From Liolophura sinensis (Eukaryota; Mollusca; Polyplacophora; Chitonida; Chitonidae), in the NCBI RefSeq assembly GCF_032854445.1, contig NC_088299.1, positions 12,829,608 to 12,893,607 on the forward strand: 64,000 nt of DNA. Reading direction: 5' to 3'. The position numbers were made by a program, and so were the translations under genes. Below the pieces are notes generated by a model, which was not told where the DNA came from, did not search any database, and worked only from the letters and a program-made list of their open reading frames with translations. Of this stretch, positions 11,200 to 23,086 are shown piece by piece (within the stretch, counting starts at the first letter, position 1; each line of letters starts with the position of its first letter).

Positions 11200-11699
11200 T
11201 CCGTTCTCACGATGTGATTCGTCGTATCAACTTGTACCATTCGACTTCTAGTGTTTGACAAGAATCGCATGTGACATGGTCGCATGAGGCTTGTATCGAA
11301 TATCGCGTTTTTCTCGTTCATGCTAAGGTCAGGTGTTTTGTTTGCACGTGATGAGTGGTTTACTCTAATTTACATGATTTGTATTTTCACATTAGATCTT
11401 TGACAGAGATAGTAAGCAATAAACTGCTCGGTTTTATGGATTTCTGTCGTCTGCCTCTGCGGATAAGGTTGTTGACAGGCTTGGTAACACAAAGGGACGT
11501 AACTTCTGGAAAGAATTGAAGAATTGATTTGATTGGCCAGCGAATGCGATTTGTAGCACGAAGATAGAACTTTCTCTTTTTCTTTCGACTAGCTCACAAC
11601 TCGTTGAATGTGACAAAGGTCGAAACCATTCGGGTGTTCTGACGCTTCGACTCGGTTGTACGCTACAAGTTGGTACTACAAATCATGACGTGAAGGTGC
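11200..11699. mobile_element. Possible 0.5-kb MITE or decayed DNA transposon
   Basis: The left end (about 11,203-11,247) contains TTCTCACG...GATTCGTCGTATCAACTTGTA. The right end, reverse-complemented (about 11,698-11,655), contains TTCACG...GATTTGTAGTACCAACTTGTA. About 30 of 43 positions match. This looks like worn terminal inverted repeats. The interior has a 60-codon minus-strand frame of no recognisable family. I could not see a target duplication. Confidence 0.5.
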
Positions 11700-13857
11700 C
11701 AGCAACTGTCAGTCGTGGCTAGAGCCAGTTTTGCATTTTGGGGTGTACAATTCCTTACACAGAGGCAGGTTCTCCGCTTTAACACAGGTACTTTTCTGGC
11801 AAAAGTGCTTTATTCGAGCTTGATGTGAGATTTAGATTTACTCTGTATCATATGTGTTAAGAACCTGTTAAGAACTAACCGATATAAAGTAATACAGCAT
11901 AGAGAGTTAAACTAGATAGCTGGCAAATGATCACAGGTAACCTTTGAAGCACGGCCTCCTGGATGTTTTCCTGAGTTAAGGTTTTATTATAACTGTTCAT
12001 GAAAATGCACCAGTAATGCCAGTAGCAGCAATTTTCATGCCCACTAACATCATGGATTAAGCAGATTTTGGTAAAAAAATGTCACCGTGGTACTAATTGC
12101 AATTTTTTAGGCGTCGCTCGTCTAGAATTACTCACACTGCCGTGTTGTTATCAAATGTAATGTACAAAAGCATTAAAACACTTTGGGGCCAAGCTTTGGG
12201 GATGTTGATTCCACCAGCAGAAGTTTGATTAATACAAGGGTACAATATAAAAGAACACAGTTTCGTATAAGTGAAACTGTCTTAAGTAGTTATGTAACAA
12301 TACACTAAATAGGTAAATACTTTGTTCTGTGTTGGCTGACTGAGGGATTGTATGTGGAACTGAGGCGATGGTGTTGAATCCTTCACAATTTCCGTATAAC
12401 AATGTTTTCGTGTATACCACTTGACTAAGTGTATGAGTCGGAAAAGCTTTTCAATACTTAGATTACATGTGGCATTAGGTAGTAGGAATTTCACTTGATC
12501 TGATTTAGTAGAGCCCTGTATTAAGGCAAGGAAATCACGGTTAGAAACACTGTACATTCGTTACATCGCTCAAAGTCCTGTCCGTCGTCACATTTTCCAT
12601 GAGGACTTCACTTTTTGGACAATATAAGATTAAGAAAACTCATCAAGAAAGATACCAGCACTCCTCCGACAGTCAAACAGCCTAAATATTTAAATAAACA
12701 GCTTAACACATTGAATTTTTGATTGAGTTTCCATGGTGAGGACATAAGAAAGGAAAAAAGACCAATAGAAAAGTCAGCGAGAAGGTTTAAGACTGGAGGC
12801 AAATGGGGCAAAGCTAAGGGCAAACTATTATCGTCCTTCGACGTACTAATTTAAAACCACAACTTCTTGACTCGATATGGCTGAAATATTTGTCGACGTG
12901 GCGCAAAACTATAACCACTTCTTTCATTCAGCTACATGTTCGTATTTATTAAATACCTGATAGAGGGTAATCCCCAAGCCACAGGCCTTCGGTCAATTTT
13001 GAAAAAAAAAAAAAAAATCAAATGAATGTTGTCTATGTTTCAGTGGGAGTAAGTGAAAATATTTTATCCAGGAAGTAGAACGTTTCAAGTCCCAATCCGA
13101 TTTATGCTCGGTAATGCTTCTCTTCTACAAGTAAAAGGGAGTGTTTGGGTAATCCATAGATCATATACTGAGTTTACCAGAAAGACATTCCTGTATTTCT
13201 TATATTTCAAGAAAACCATTTCTAGAATAAAAAGGGCAGAGCATGAATCTCTAAAGTTTTAAGGGTCTTTTAGTTGGAGGAACATCCTGGTCCTAAGAGA
13301 TAACCTCATTTCCTCCAGGAATACATTCTATTTCAAAATCATATACACAGACAAAGCATAGGACTTCTTTGATTGGTTGCTGTCTTTTTATTGAAGAATG
13401 ATAGGTTTGTTTCATTTTGTACAGGAGAGACTCAAAAGCTGTTTTTAAGCAGAATACATTTCTTAGTGTCAGGAATTTCTAATAAAATTCCTTTAGAGAT
13501 TGTTGCATATATGCTGTCTTTTCAAGCGGATATTTTCAATGAATTATACAGTCCTGTAATATTTTGCACATCGTTATTTCTCACGCGTATACTTTGAGAT
13601 ATAATTTACTCCTCCAGGGTATATCATGAGACAATTTCATGTTTGAGACATTATTGCTACGCCGCCGCAGTAACAAAGCATTATCCACAACACCTGTCAA
13701 CATTTGCCTTAGCAAACACAGTTGGGCTTACACACATTTCCACACTTAGCAACTGGTGTCTGTACGTATATTTACATACTTTTAATTATTTGTTCCAAAG
13801 GGATTTAAGGAATCAACTTCATGGTAAACGGTCTTCTAAAGCAAGATTGAGTATCAC
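11700..13857. other. Non-coding stretch, probable 3' side of the neuropeptide gene
   Basis: No exon was recognised. The part next to 13,858 should hold the 3' untranslated region of the minus-strand neuropeptide gene. A poly(A) run sits at about 13,001-13,017. Confidence 0.4.
13387..13392 (-). terminator. Possible polyadenylation signal of the neuropeptide gene
   Basis: AATAAA on the minus strand, about 465 bases after the stop codon. It is the first canonical hexamer I noticed downstream. The motif is common by chance in AT-rich DNA. Confidence 0.25.
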
Positions 13858-14892
13858 TTAAGAGCGGTTTGAGGCAATGTCATCGCTATTGTCTTCATCG
13901 TCTAGTCTGCCTTGCGATGAACTTGAGTCCCTCTTGGCAGGGTGTATTCCGTACCCGCCGAGCGAGTCAAAATAGGATTTCTTGTACGGCACATCGAAAC
14001 CACCCAGCGAGTCAAAAGCGCGTTTAGCGCCATCAAATTCATCCCCCTGGAAACTGTCATAAGGTACTGACGCTTCGCTATTGTCCACTGCATAATCTCC
14101 TGTTGGTTCAGAGCTTTTCTTATAAGGGACATCTAGCCCTCCAAGAGAGTCGAAATGCCGTTTTCCAGGATGAATAGCATAACCACCAAGAGAATCAAAC
14201 TGGCGTTTTCCCGGGTGAATCGCAAACCCTCCGAGAGAGTCGAAATGGCGCTTTCCTGGATGGATGGCATATCCACCTAACGAGTCAAACTGTCGTTTTC
14301 CAGGGTGAATTGCGAAACCTCCCAATGAATCAAAATGACGTTTTCCTGGATGGATTGCGAATCCTCCTAGCGAATCAAAATGGCGCTTTCCTGGATGGAT
14401 GGCAAACCCTCCGAGTGAATCGAAGTGTCGCTTTCCCGGGTGGATGGCAAACCCGCCAAGAGAATCAAAATGACGCTTTCCAGGATGAATTGCATATCCA
14501 CCCAAAGAATCGAACTGTCGCTTACCAGGGTGGATGGCATACCCACCTAAAGAATCAAACTGTCGTTTTCCTGGATGGATAGCAAATCCTCCTAGCGAAT
14601 CAAAATGCCGCTTTCCCGGATGAATGGCAAATCCTCCCAGAGAATCAAAATGGCGTTTCCCGGGGTGGATGGCGTGCCCACCTAGAGAGTCGAACTGTCG
14701 TTTGTAACCACTGTGGACGTCAATGCCTCCAAGAGTGTCAAATCCCCGCTTTGAAGCATCGCTTGGGATTTCCACATCTTCGCCATTGTAATCATTTAGG
14801 TTGTCTTCATGTCGCTCTCTCAGCACACTCAAGAGTTTCCCCAAATTTGTCACAAAACTGGGTTTTGTTTCTGGAAGACTCTGAATCTCATT
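13858..14892 (-). CDS. Neuropeptide precursor, FDSLGG family (pedal peptide/orcokinin-like), terminal exon
   Basis: This exon encodes the C-terminal 344 residues of a secreted prohormone cut at dibasic sites into many related peptides. Residues below are numbered from the TTG at 14,904, where the open frame begins. Residues 5-53 are an acidic spacer ending in KR. Residues 54-69 give a 14-residue peptide of form GFDTLGG. Residues 70-249 are 12 contiguous 15-residue units of the form xFDSLGGxAIHPGKR: seven H/F, four Q/Y and one Q/H at the two variable positions. The glycine before KR predicts C-terminal amidation, and an N-terminal Q can cyclise to pyroglutamate. Variant copies follow: HFDSLGGLDVPY-KK, an acidic spacer, AFDSLGGFDVPY-KK and YFDSLGGYGIHPA-KR, then an acidic tail to the stop. 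A splice acceptor (TTGTACTTCCAG) ends at 14,893 and the exon starts in phase 0. No in-frame ATG exists before the upstream stop, so the signal peptide is on another exon. Assignment to the pedal peptide/orcokinin family rests on the FDS-L/I-G motif and tandem layout. Confidence 0.93.
   Translation of the reverse strand, partial: NEIQSLPETKPSFVTNLGKLLSVLRERHEDNLNDYNGEDVEIPSDASKRGFDTLGGIDVHSGYKRQFDSLGGHAIHPGKRHFDSLGGFAIHPGKRHFDSLGGFAIHPGKRQFDSLGGYAIHPGKRQFDSLGGYAIHPGKRHFDSLGGFAIHPGKRHFDSLGGFAIHPGKRHFDSLGGFAIHPGKRHFDSLGGFAIHPGKRQFDSLGGYAIHPGKRHFDSLGGFAIHPGKRQFDSLGGYAIHPGKRHFDSLGGLDVPYKKSSEPTGDYAVDNSEASVPYDSFQGDEFDGAKRAFDSLGGFDVPYKKSYFDSLGGYGIHPAKRDSSSSQGRLDDEDNSDDIASNRS
14158..14697 (-). repeat. 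12 coding 45-bp repeats inside the neuropeptide gene
   Basis: Each 45-bp unit encodes one 15-residue peptide plus GKR. Units differ mostly at synonymous positions (for example CAT/CAC, TTT/TTC, TCT/TCA and CTG/CTC), with no indels. This is the pattern expected of a translated array under purifying selection, unlike the frameshifted arrays at 8.6-10.25 and 33.1-35.3 kb. Confidence 0.92.
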
Positions 14893-14912
14893 CTGGAAGT
14901 ACAAAACAAATT
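14893..14912 (-). other. Splice acceptor of the neuropeptide exon
   Basis: On the minus strand a T-rich tract (AATTTGTTTTGTACTTCCAG) precedes the exon. The upstream frame closes at a TAA at 14,911-14,913. This supports an intron here and rules out translation starting nearby. Confidence 0.8.
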
Positions 14913-14913
14913 A

Positions 14914-16144
14914 TCAACATTAATGGAAAGCACAAAATGTTCGCACAACGCAAATGTCAATTCAGAATGACTTAATAATATTCCCAACTCCTATTGTTGG
15001 AATCCGGATCAGTGCTCATGCGTTAGTCGTCATTATTCAGATATGTCAACCCAACACATCTTTGCATGCCAAGGTTTTCAATACTTGTATCAGTCTTTAT
15101 ACTGTTGCATGTTACAGTCAACCACAGGCTACTAAAGGTCAATTTTTCGACGTCATAGAGGAGTTATTAAACTGATGCGAGTTTTTAAGGAGACAAGATT
15201 CTATAAAATACAAATGTGCTTGTATTTTATACTACTGATCGCCACACCAAATAAACCAACAAAAGACAATAAATCATGATAAAAACCTCTTTTCGATCGT
15301 ATAAAATTGCATTCAGTTGTAAATCATTAACATTTTACAAGTTAACTTAAATAGCCCACACTTTCACTGTTAATCTTTCTATTTATCATTGTACAGTAAA
15401 CAACATGTAGGGTCTATCCCAGAGACGCTATAACGCCTACATTCTTACCTATTTTGCCATCTCATTTAATCTCGTTAAGTGTATTAAGTGAACCGCATCT
15501 ATCAGTTTACGGCTACGTGACGTGAGAGGATTTCAGAAGTTTGACTGTGCTGCTACTCGTATTAGGTGTAAGGTATCGGAACTCTTCTGCGTCAGACTCT
15601 CGTCAATAGACTGATCCAATAATATTTCAGGATTAATATGCGTCAAATCATAAATATTCAAAAACTTCGCACACCTTTCTCCAGCATAATTTCACTGGAT
15701 CTCGAAAGGTCCACCCGTGATATATTAAATTACGCTGTAACTGTGAGATATTAAGTCCTGGATAATTGATGCTCAACGCTTCTATTGACCATTGTCGATT
15801 TAAACGTCATGAGGCATAAGTTCTACAACGATAATGCTTCCTATTATCTCTCATTACAGATACGTTCGATGTCATTTACATAAGAGTTACTCTGTTTTGT
15901 AAAGGTCGTTCTGAGAGCAAACTTTGATATAAAAGAATATTTATGTTCTTTTAACGCCTTGTATAACGCCTTGTATACCTATTTAAGCGTATCAAAGAAA
16001 ACTACAACCCTAATTAAAATCATTTCTCAGCCGTGTTTTGTTCAAAGCACTCGCTATGTTCCACGTATGCTTGGTAATACAATTTTTATCAATGCATATT
16101 TCAACGACCAATTTACAGAGGACGAATATTCTCCTATGCTCCAT
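14914..16144. other. Probable intron or upstream region of the neuropeptide gene
   Basis: I could not find the predicted signal-peptide exon on the minus strand by eye. A short direct duplication (AACGCCTTGTAT twice) lies at about 15,953-15,977. Nothing else was recognised. Confidence 0.4.
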
Positions 16145-16243
16145 TTCTTAGAGAGTCGCCTATATTCAGCGATCTGTATAATCAGTTATACTCACTACCA
16201 AAATTGCCTTTAGCCAGTGTCACGTAACAACCCAAGCTCTACA
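16145..16243 (+). repeat. Dispersed repeat R1, copy 1
   Basis: About 98 bp match the minus strand of 44,260-44,357 at roughly 80-85% identity. Shared words include TTAGAGAGTCG, ATACTCACTACCAAAATTG, CCTTTAG and ACGTAACAAC. Sequence outside these limits is not similar. I do not recognise the family. Confidence 0.75.
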
Positions 16244-17950
16244 CATTGTTACGTTGGATGTTTGTGTTATTACAAATAAATTGCAGTTAGAAAATATTTT
16301 TTCTAATTCATAATGTTAAAATCTCTAAGCTTAGTTTCGAAACTAAGCGCCCATTGACGTCATAATTATTCACAAACAAGTTGCATGCTGGACGATGTGC
16401 GTGGAGAGTAATTTGTTTTACAGTGGCTACACCAACAAGCCGTTTGAACAAGCTTCATGTAAGAACACAGTCTATACTATTGTCTTAAAGAATAACTAGA
16501 TCGCTTTAATTACCCAGAAACCCCGGCATGTTAATGCACGGATATCATCAGAACTATTAGGAAGACATAAATAGAATGTCTGTGTTACAGTCTTCTATTC
16601 CATAACAAATCAATGCAATATCTAGTGGGCAAATCAGAATGGTTTACTCAATGGATTTAATTTGCTGGGGGGGGGGGGGGGATATCATTGAAATGGGGGG
16701 GGGGGGAGCTTTTTTCCCAGGAAAATGTTTCTTTCAGTGAAGAAATATATTGTGTACTTGCAATTGAGAAGTTGAACGGAGCCTTCAGTCATTTAGTGGT
16801 TCGTTCCAAACCACTACGGCAAAAAGAAATCAAGCCTCCAGCAAACAAATTGAACAAATAGAAAGTTCTGTTCATGGTGAAAAAAAGAGATTCCCCCATA
16901 GTGCCCACATACACAGAGTATGGATACACACGCGAAATGGTCATATATAACTGGACATCGTTGTGAAAAACCAAGAAAGAGAAACAAAAGTTTATCGAGC
17001 GTTACACGGCGACAAGAGTCAAATCCCTGAGCGTAACAAAATGTCTTTTACGAATACGATCAATACCTTGAAATAAAAAACGTGTTTTTTTTCTTCAACA
17101 GACAATCTTACAACAAGCAGAATAAACGGTGTTTAAACTGCAAATATGTATGCTGGTTTAACGGAGTAAGACGGTTAGTAGTGCAAATACCTAACAAACT
17201 CAGATGCAGCTGAGGGTAGATCGGCTGTGGCTTGAAAAATGGTGGTTTGACTGAAGTGGCAGTGTGTCCTCTTGTTTTCAACTTAAAAGAAGAACGCCCT
17301 CCTATTAATGAAATGGTTTCAAAAACGGCGTAAAAACACCTTAAAAGTAACAAGTTTACATGCATGCAAAACATGTGGTACATCTGGTCGGAATGGAATA
17401 TTAACTACTTTAACAAGTGAGGTAAAGTAATAAGAAGACGACCACAAAAAAAATCCCCAAAAAGCCGTTATGAGGAACAGATTGTTGTGGATGATAACGA
17501 AAAAAGTTGTTACATCGAAACGCCGTGCAAATAAACATAGAAACCAGCAAGATTTTACGCGTGACTGCTTCTCTTTTCAGTGAAAACAGAGTAAGTCACA
17601 GTAGGCGTGACATCACTATATTAAAGTCGTTACATGTGCAGCAGTTCACACATGTGTAAATTGTTCCTGCTGTATTATACTGAACTTTGTCTGAATTGTG
17701 GAAGGGGCATGGGGTGAGGGTTGCCTTGTTTACGTAGCAATTATGAACCGTTTAAGGTATTATATTGCATATTGCGTCACTGAAGATGTCCTTCCTGAAC
17801 GTGGTTACTTTCCTATTGTTTATAAATAATGGCTTTCGAGCTAATACTGGCATACGCATTATCTCGGGTTTCCAATAATTAATCCCCGCACTCTAACTCT
17901 ATTGTGACTCTGTAAACATATCTTGTCTCCATTTCGAGCATGGTATAGTT
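16244..17950. other. Non-coding stretch with palindrome, CRE motif and G-runs
   Basis: A perfect 20-bp palindrome (GCTTAGTTTCGAAACTAAGC) is at 16,329-16,348, followed by a CRE palindrome TGACGTCA at 16,355-16,362. Two long G-runs are at about 16,667-16,681 and 16,696-16,707. No exon was recognised. Confidence 0.5.
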
Positions 17951-20900
17951 TTTGTGGTCACAGCAGCTTAAATCCTTAGAGAGTTGTGGTCGGTCTGCAT
18001 ACGACCGGGCTTCAGAAATGACCACTTCACCAGACAATACCTTAATTTACCATTTATTGTCTTTCGTTTCCGAACTGTACTCTACACTCAGTAGTGTACC
18101 TTTATCCCTTGCTTCACTGGAAGGAGCGGGTTATCCTACACCAGGGCTGTTAATCGATCGCTGCCTGGGGGACTTATTCATCTGGGTTTATTGAAGGCAC
18201 TTGCTTTACATGCGTTTAATAATGTATTACCGGTGTCTCGATCTCCCCTGGCTGGGTAAGCCTGTGCGACATCACATCTCATGGACAGAATAACTCTCAT
18301 ATTTGTACTCGACGACATCCCTATCACCTTTCTGCATAATACCTCTGACAAATGTTGACCAATAGGAAAGTGTAACTCTTCACTTTATGTCCTTGCATTT
18401 CGGTATTTTATATGTCATCATTAGGATACAATATCGACTAGTATACAACATTGTAATAATACCTAAAATTAAACAATAATCTGAAAAAAAAAAACACTGA
18501 CGCATGAATAATATGAAAACATTAAAAACGGTATTTCGAAAAATCTAAGAAAGATGTTATAAAATGAAATCAGTTTACCTGCATTTTAATGCACCTTGCA
18601 TCCTCCATACACGTTGTAAGGCGTTACTGTTGGCCGGCATAATTAAGTACAATATTTTATTTAAGCTAGATTATTACTTATTGTTTTACCCTAAAGTATT
18701 CCTTAATTATCTCGAAAGGAAAGCTTGGAAATTCCACAGCAAATCACACTTAATATTTAGCCTCTACTCTTTGAGTTTGTACTTTACATGCAATAGAAAA
18801 GCCGTTGGCATGTCTAGCTGACACGCACAGGGTAAGATACGAAGTTCTATAAAGCTCAGTCCAGTACCTTAATAAGGGGAGTTTTTAGGGAATTCTTATA
18901 GACATCGATTATTTTCTTCATGTCTACATTCTTCGTTAAGGCAGGCAATGAAAACGATCTTTCGTGAGCGAATCACTTGTAGCTTTGCTTGAAGTCACCC
19001 ACCTATGGTTGTCTTATTTGAGCCTTTAACAGGTTCAGTAATAAATGCTTACGAGAATAAACTAGAATTTACTTACGGCTAACAGGGTTACATACATGTA
19101 GGTAAACCAGTAATGTTGTCTATAGTTTTTAAGCACTATATTATATTGTTGAGTTACTCGGTGTTTGTTCAGCTCAAGACGAAGATGCCTTTTTTTCAAT
19201 TTATTCACCTATCATCATAACGGATACATTTTCATACTTCTATCTAATTGCGTATAATGTACCGTTAGAATTTTGGAATAAAATGTCATCAGATTACATC
19301 GACGAGAAATTAATTAACACATTTACGTATAATTTCGGGTATTGATTAGACTTGCTGTTCGATTAAATTTATCACACAACCACACTAGACAGGCTACTTG
19401 AGGCAAATAATGAAACTTGTAGGTTTAACGTGATCCATCTTCCCCTTTATGGTTCCGGGGTAGTTTTTCTTTATTACCTTGTAGGTCAGGCCAAATGAAA
19501 AGTATGTCTGTGTTGAATAACGAAAAACGGAAAATTGAGTCTAGAAAATCAATACACAGACTAATTAATGCACTTACGGTTTCTTTTTTTCTCTTGAAGT
19601 TCCAAGAGTTACATTTTACCAATTTGTAAACGCTGCGTCAATGGGAAAAGAAAAACGATGGGAAACCATTGAGTAATAATCCGGAAACATGTTATCAGTG
19701 GGTAATGCGTTACTCAAGGAAGAATAGCACAAGGGATCGATTGACGTGGCTCTCGTTTAGGTCCGCGCTAAAATCCATAGGATGAGCAGGTGTCATATCA
19801 GCATGTTTCTGCTACTCTGACACGGCCTTTGTCTTGGGGGCGAGATTCGCAGACACGCTTTGGCCTTATACCCGTAAAGAAATGGCCCTAACAGAATTTA
19901 TTGTACCAAAGTGATTCTTGCACTTACGCCTAATGCGGTTCGTTTTAATCGCCGCCTGGGTAATAGAGACAACGTCGTAAGAGTGAAATCTGAGACCTCT
20001 TAGTGCCAACAGTGCTCGCTTTTGTTACCCAAAGACGACGTTGGACAAGTAAAGCAGGCGGAGACATTCGAGGACTGATCAATAGGCTCGGCGTCTGGTC
20101 GGAGAAATTTCTGACAAGCAACGACGAATTACTAATGTACGATGTGCTACATGTGTAATGCCATCCTTTTGCGGTTTAAAATGCTGCTTCCAAAACCAGT
20201 GATGAAATTGTTTTAAGTCGGTATTCAATTCATCTCAGGCAGAGCGTCTTTAGCTTAACCCCATCGATACAGCCCCATACAATACAGGCCTCTGTCGAAG
20301 GAAGAAGCTCGTGAAGCTTTAGAATCAGACAAATATATTGTTCTTGAATTGGTCTTTGGACAATATATTGTTCGTGATATGGTCTTTGGACATATATATT
20401 ACTGGCCATATACCCTTTCGGCCCCTCAGCCTAAAAGGATGTCGTTGACGGTTTAACTGTAATTACAGGAAAGAAGACGACCAATGCCCACGTGTTGTTA
20501 TCACTGAAACTAGATTATTGTTACCAAGGATGGGTGATATAGTAGATGCACATTAAGTTGACCTACTCGTATACATATACAAATTCTCCTTTAATTTCCA
20601 CGATCGAGAGCAAGTCAGGCAACACGTACTTCACCGTTGCATGAACACGTTCCTGTGAGGTAAAGAGGAAATACGTTGATTACAAATGGCCAAATGGTGT
20701 TCTGAAACGGCGCCATGTTGCATGGAAGAGCCTAAGTCGTGTTTATTAGACTGGCTATGACAAAGTGGAATGTTCAATTGGGTAGATTATGATTGATCGG
20801 AGTTCAAAGCGATCTTCACGGCTCCCCTCACCAGGGGGCGCGCGCAACGAAAATTAGATCGATATACGATTGGCTAGCTGTAGGAAAATTTATTGTTTTC

Positions 20901-22018
20901 TGCAAGGCTACTTACGGCCTTCGTACATTGAAGAACTGTACCATAATGGTACTTGAACCAGTAGATCAGCAGATTATTGCTGTTTAACAAATTTGTCCCG
21001 ACCGCGACGCCTGTAGGACTAGATTGGCCATATTTGAATCACTCAGCACCACTTGAGGAGGGTCTGATCCCTGGGCTTTTGCTTTATGAGACTCTGTATC
21101 CTGCGATTACCTTGACACAAGGCTGCCAAATCTGGTACAAATAACACAAATTACCACTATATAGCGGACACCGGGATACACATAAGACACACTGAAGTGA
21201 GCCAGCGGTGTACATGTAAAAATTTTCTATGCATCAAACATTTTTTATAGAATTTGGTACCACACACATTTCTATAACATGCTCTTTCTGGCTGTCGCTT
21301 CATATGCATGTTGGTCGCGTTTGTCCGCCTGTGAAATTGTCTACACCCTACCTTTCAACATAGGACATTCACTATGTGATGGGTCTAGGTGCAAGACGAC
21401 ATAAAAAGATTTGAGGTCGAATATTTGGCGAAAATCACCCTTATTCTCCGTCAATATCAACAACAGAAAAAAAAATGTCTCCGAAGCAAAGCCTCTGAAA
21501 ACAACATGTCAAAATAGTTACACGTGTTAGTTTAAATTGCCTTTAACCTATGTAAGATGTTTTCATCTTTGTGGTTATCATGGATCATGTTTTATGTCCA
21601 CGGTTAGTTCACCAATAGTTTTTTTTAAACTTTTGGCTCCAGTCATGTTTTTTTAATTTGATTTCTTTCATTCTAATAACGAAACTTTATATATAAATCA
21701 TAAAGACGTTATAGAACCCAGAACCCATGAAGAATTCATGATAGGAACGATACTTTGCAATTACCAATCTCACAGATTTAGACGGATGCCAAAGTGAAGG
21801 AACGCCATATATTGGACAAAAGAATGCTTATCAAGTCTATCTTTTAAGTACACATGGGTGTGCACAGTGCCTGGATCAATTACTATTGTGCTAGTTTTGA
21901 AATCGCCGTTCACATTGGCTTTTTAAGAGGATCTGAAGAGCTTTCTTTATGTGATCTTGGAAATGCCTTACATGAATTTGAGAGCGTGGGTGTTTTGTTT
22001 GTAATTGTTTGCTTATTT
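17951..22018. other. Non-coding stretch, little structure
   Basis: A short imperfect tandem duplication occurs at about 20,334-20,395 (ATATATTGTTC then GGTCTTTGGACA, twice). Short open frames at 17,952-18,194, 18,564-18,821 and 20,793-20,987 show no domain, signal peptide or repeat. I do not call them genes. Confidence 0.4.
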
Positions 22019-22040
22019 TGTGTGTGTGTGTGTGTGTGTG
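22019..22040. repeat. (TG)n microsatellite
   Basis: About ten TG dinucleotides followed by an interrupted GTGCGTG segment. Overlapping frames on both strands with CVCVCV or HTHTHT are produced by it. Confidence 0.9.
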
Positions 22041-22733
22041 CGTGCTCGTGTATTTGTCTTTCGTCTGTGCCACTCAATATTACCATTTTCTTGGAACAAT
22101 TATACTTCGTTCAAAACTGCAGAAGAAAGGTGCTTTGTTAAAACAATGTGTTGCTATATTGTATCTAAGCATAGAAAATATATATAAAGTTTATCAAGAG
22201 CATTCTCCTGGAAGTAATCATATACGTGATGGTGACCTCTCCAAGCAAATCTCTTTTATGGTAAAAACAACAGATTTTCTTTTTGAAGTCTTTCCTTAGA
22301 CCCTGGATAATTGGGGAAAAAGACAACATCCAACAAAGAAACATCCATTAGATGTGCAAAAAGGGCGCGTTTATTTGCGCTTACATGATAAAATCATTAA
22401 CTTCGTGGCACTTTAGGGCTTTGAAGCGTAGTGTTCAACTGTAAATCAATATAAAGATGGCATGTGCAAACGACGTGTGTCTAACAAACCCCACGATCAA
22501 ACAATATCTGAAAGGTTAATTGATTTCCCGGCGATTAAATGGATTAACATTGAAATAAAATAATAATAAAAAAGAAATCATATTTGTTTTCATTGGAATC
22601 ATGGGATATTTCGCATACATCCTTTCAGTGCAGTTAACTTAAGTTAGAAGGTTTGTTAGGTGCTCGAGGAAGAATGTTGGTTTGCTCGCGGTTTTCTCCA
22701 TCAATAAACCTGATCGTCGTTAATAGCGACAGA

Positions 22734-23086
22734 CCCGAATAGCACAGTTGGTAGAGCGTCCGCTTTGGGAGGGCTAGATCCAGGATCAATGCTGGGTCGA
22801 GTCACACCTAAGACTTTAAAAGAGGAAGTTGTAACTTCCTCGCTTGTCGTTCAGCATGAAAGGTATAGTGCAACGACTGGTTGACCCGTATCAGTATAAT
22901 GGCTCGGGCGGGGCGCATTACTTGCCTTCGGTAAGTCGTCTCAGTGAAGGAGCACTAGATAAAAGAGCGGTGGAAATCTGTCCTGCTACAAGGAGGCACA
23001 TTACATATACCCTAAGGATTCCTTCGTCGTCATATGACTGAAAAATTTTTGAGTGCGACGTTATATCCCAAGCACTCACTTACTGG
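22734..23086 (+). mobile_element. Full-length SINE, head type A with tail type 1
   Basis: The 5' end is tRNA-like: TAGCACAGTTGGTAGAGCG matches an A box and the GGGTCGAGTCACACC region a B box. A body with GAGGAAGTTGTAACTTCCTC (a small hairpin) follows, then the conserved stretch through GGGCGGGGCGCATTACTTGCC. The tail has CGTCATATGACTGAAAAATT, TGAGTGCGACGTTATA and CACTCACTTACT. An imperfect duplication flanks it (TTAATAGCGACA and TAAATAGCGCAC). The 65-codon frame inside belongs to the SINE. Confidence 0.9.

Noticed and set aside
13902-14582. Open frames at 13,902-14,132 (-) and 14,310-14,582 (+)
   Set aside because: They are alternate-frame shadows of the neuropeptide repeat array.
17108-17383. 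Possible signal-peptide exon for the neuropeptide gene (MHVNLLLL segment) and a similar one at 16,789-16,974
   Set aside because: Neither offers a good donor in phase 0 after a plausible signal peptide.
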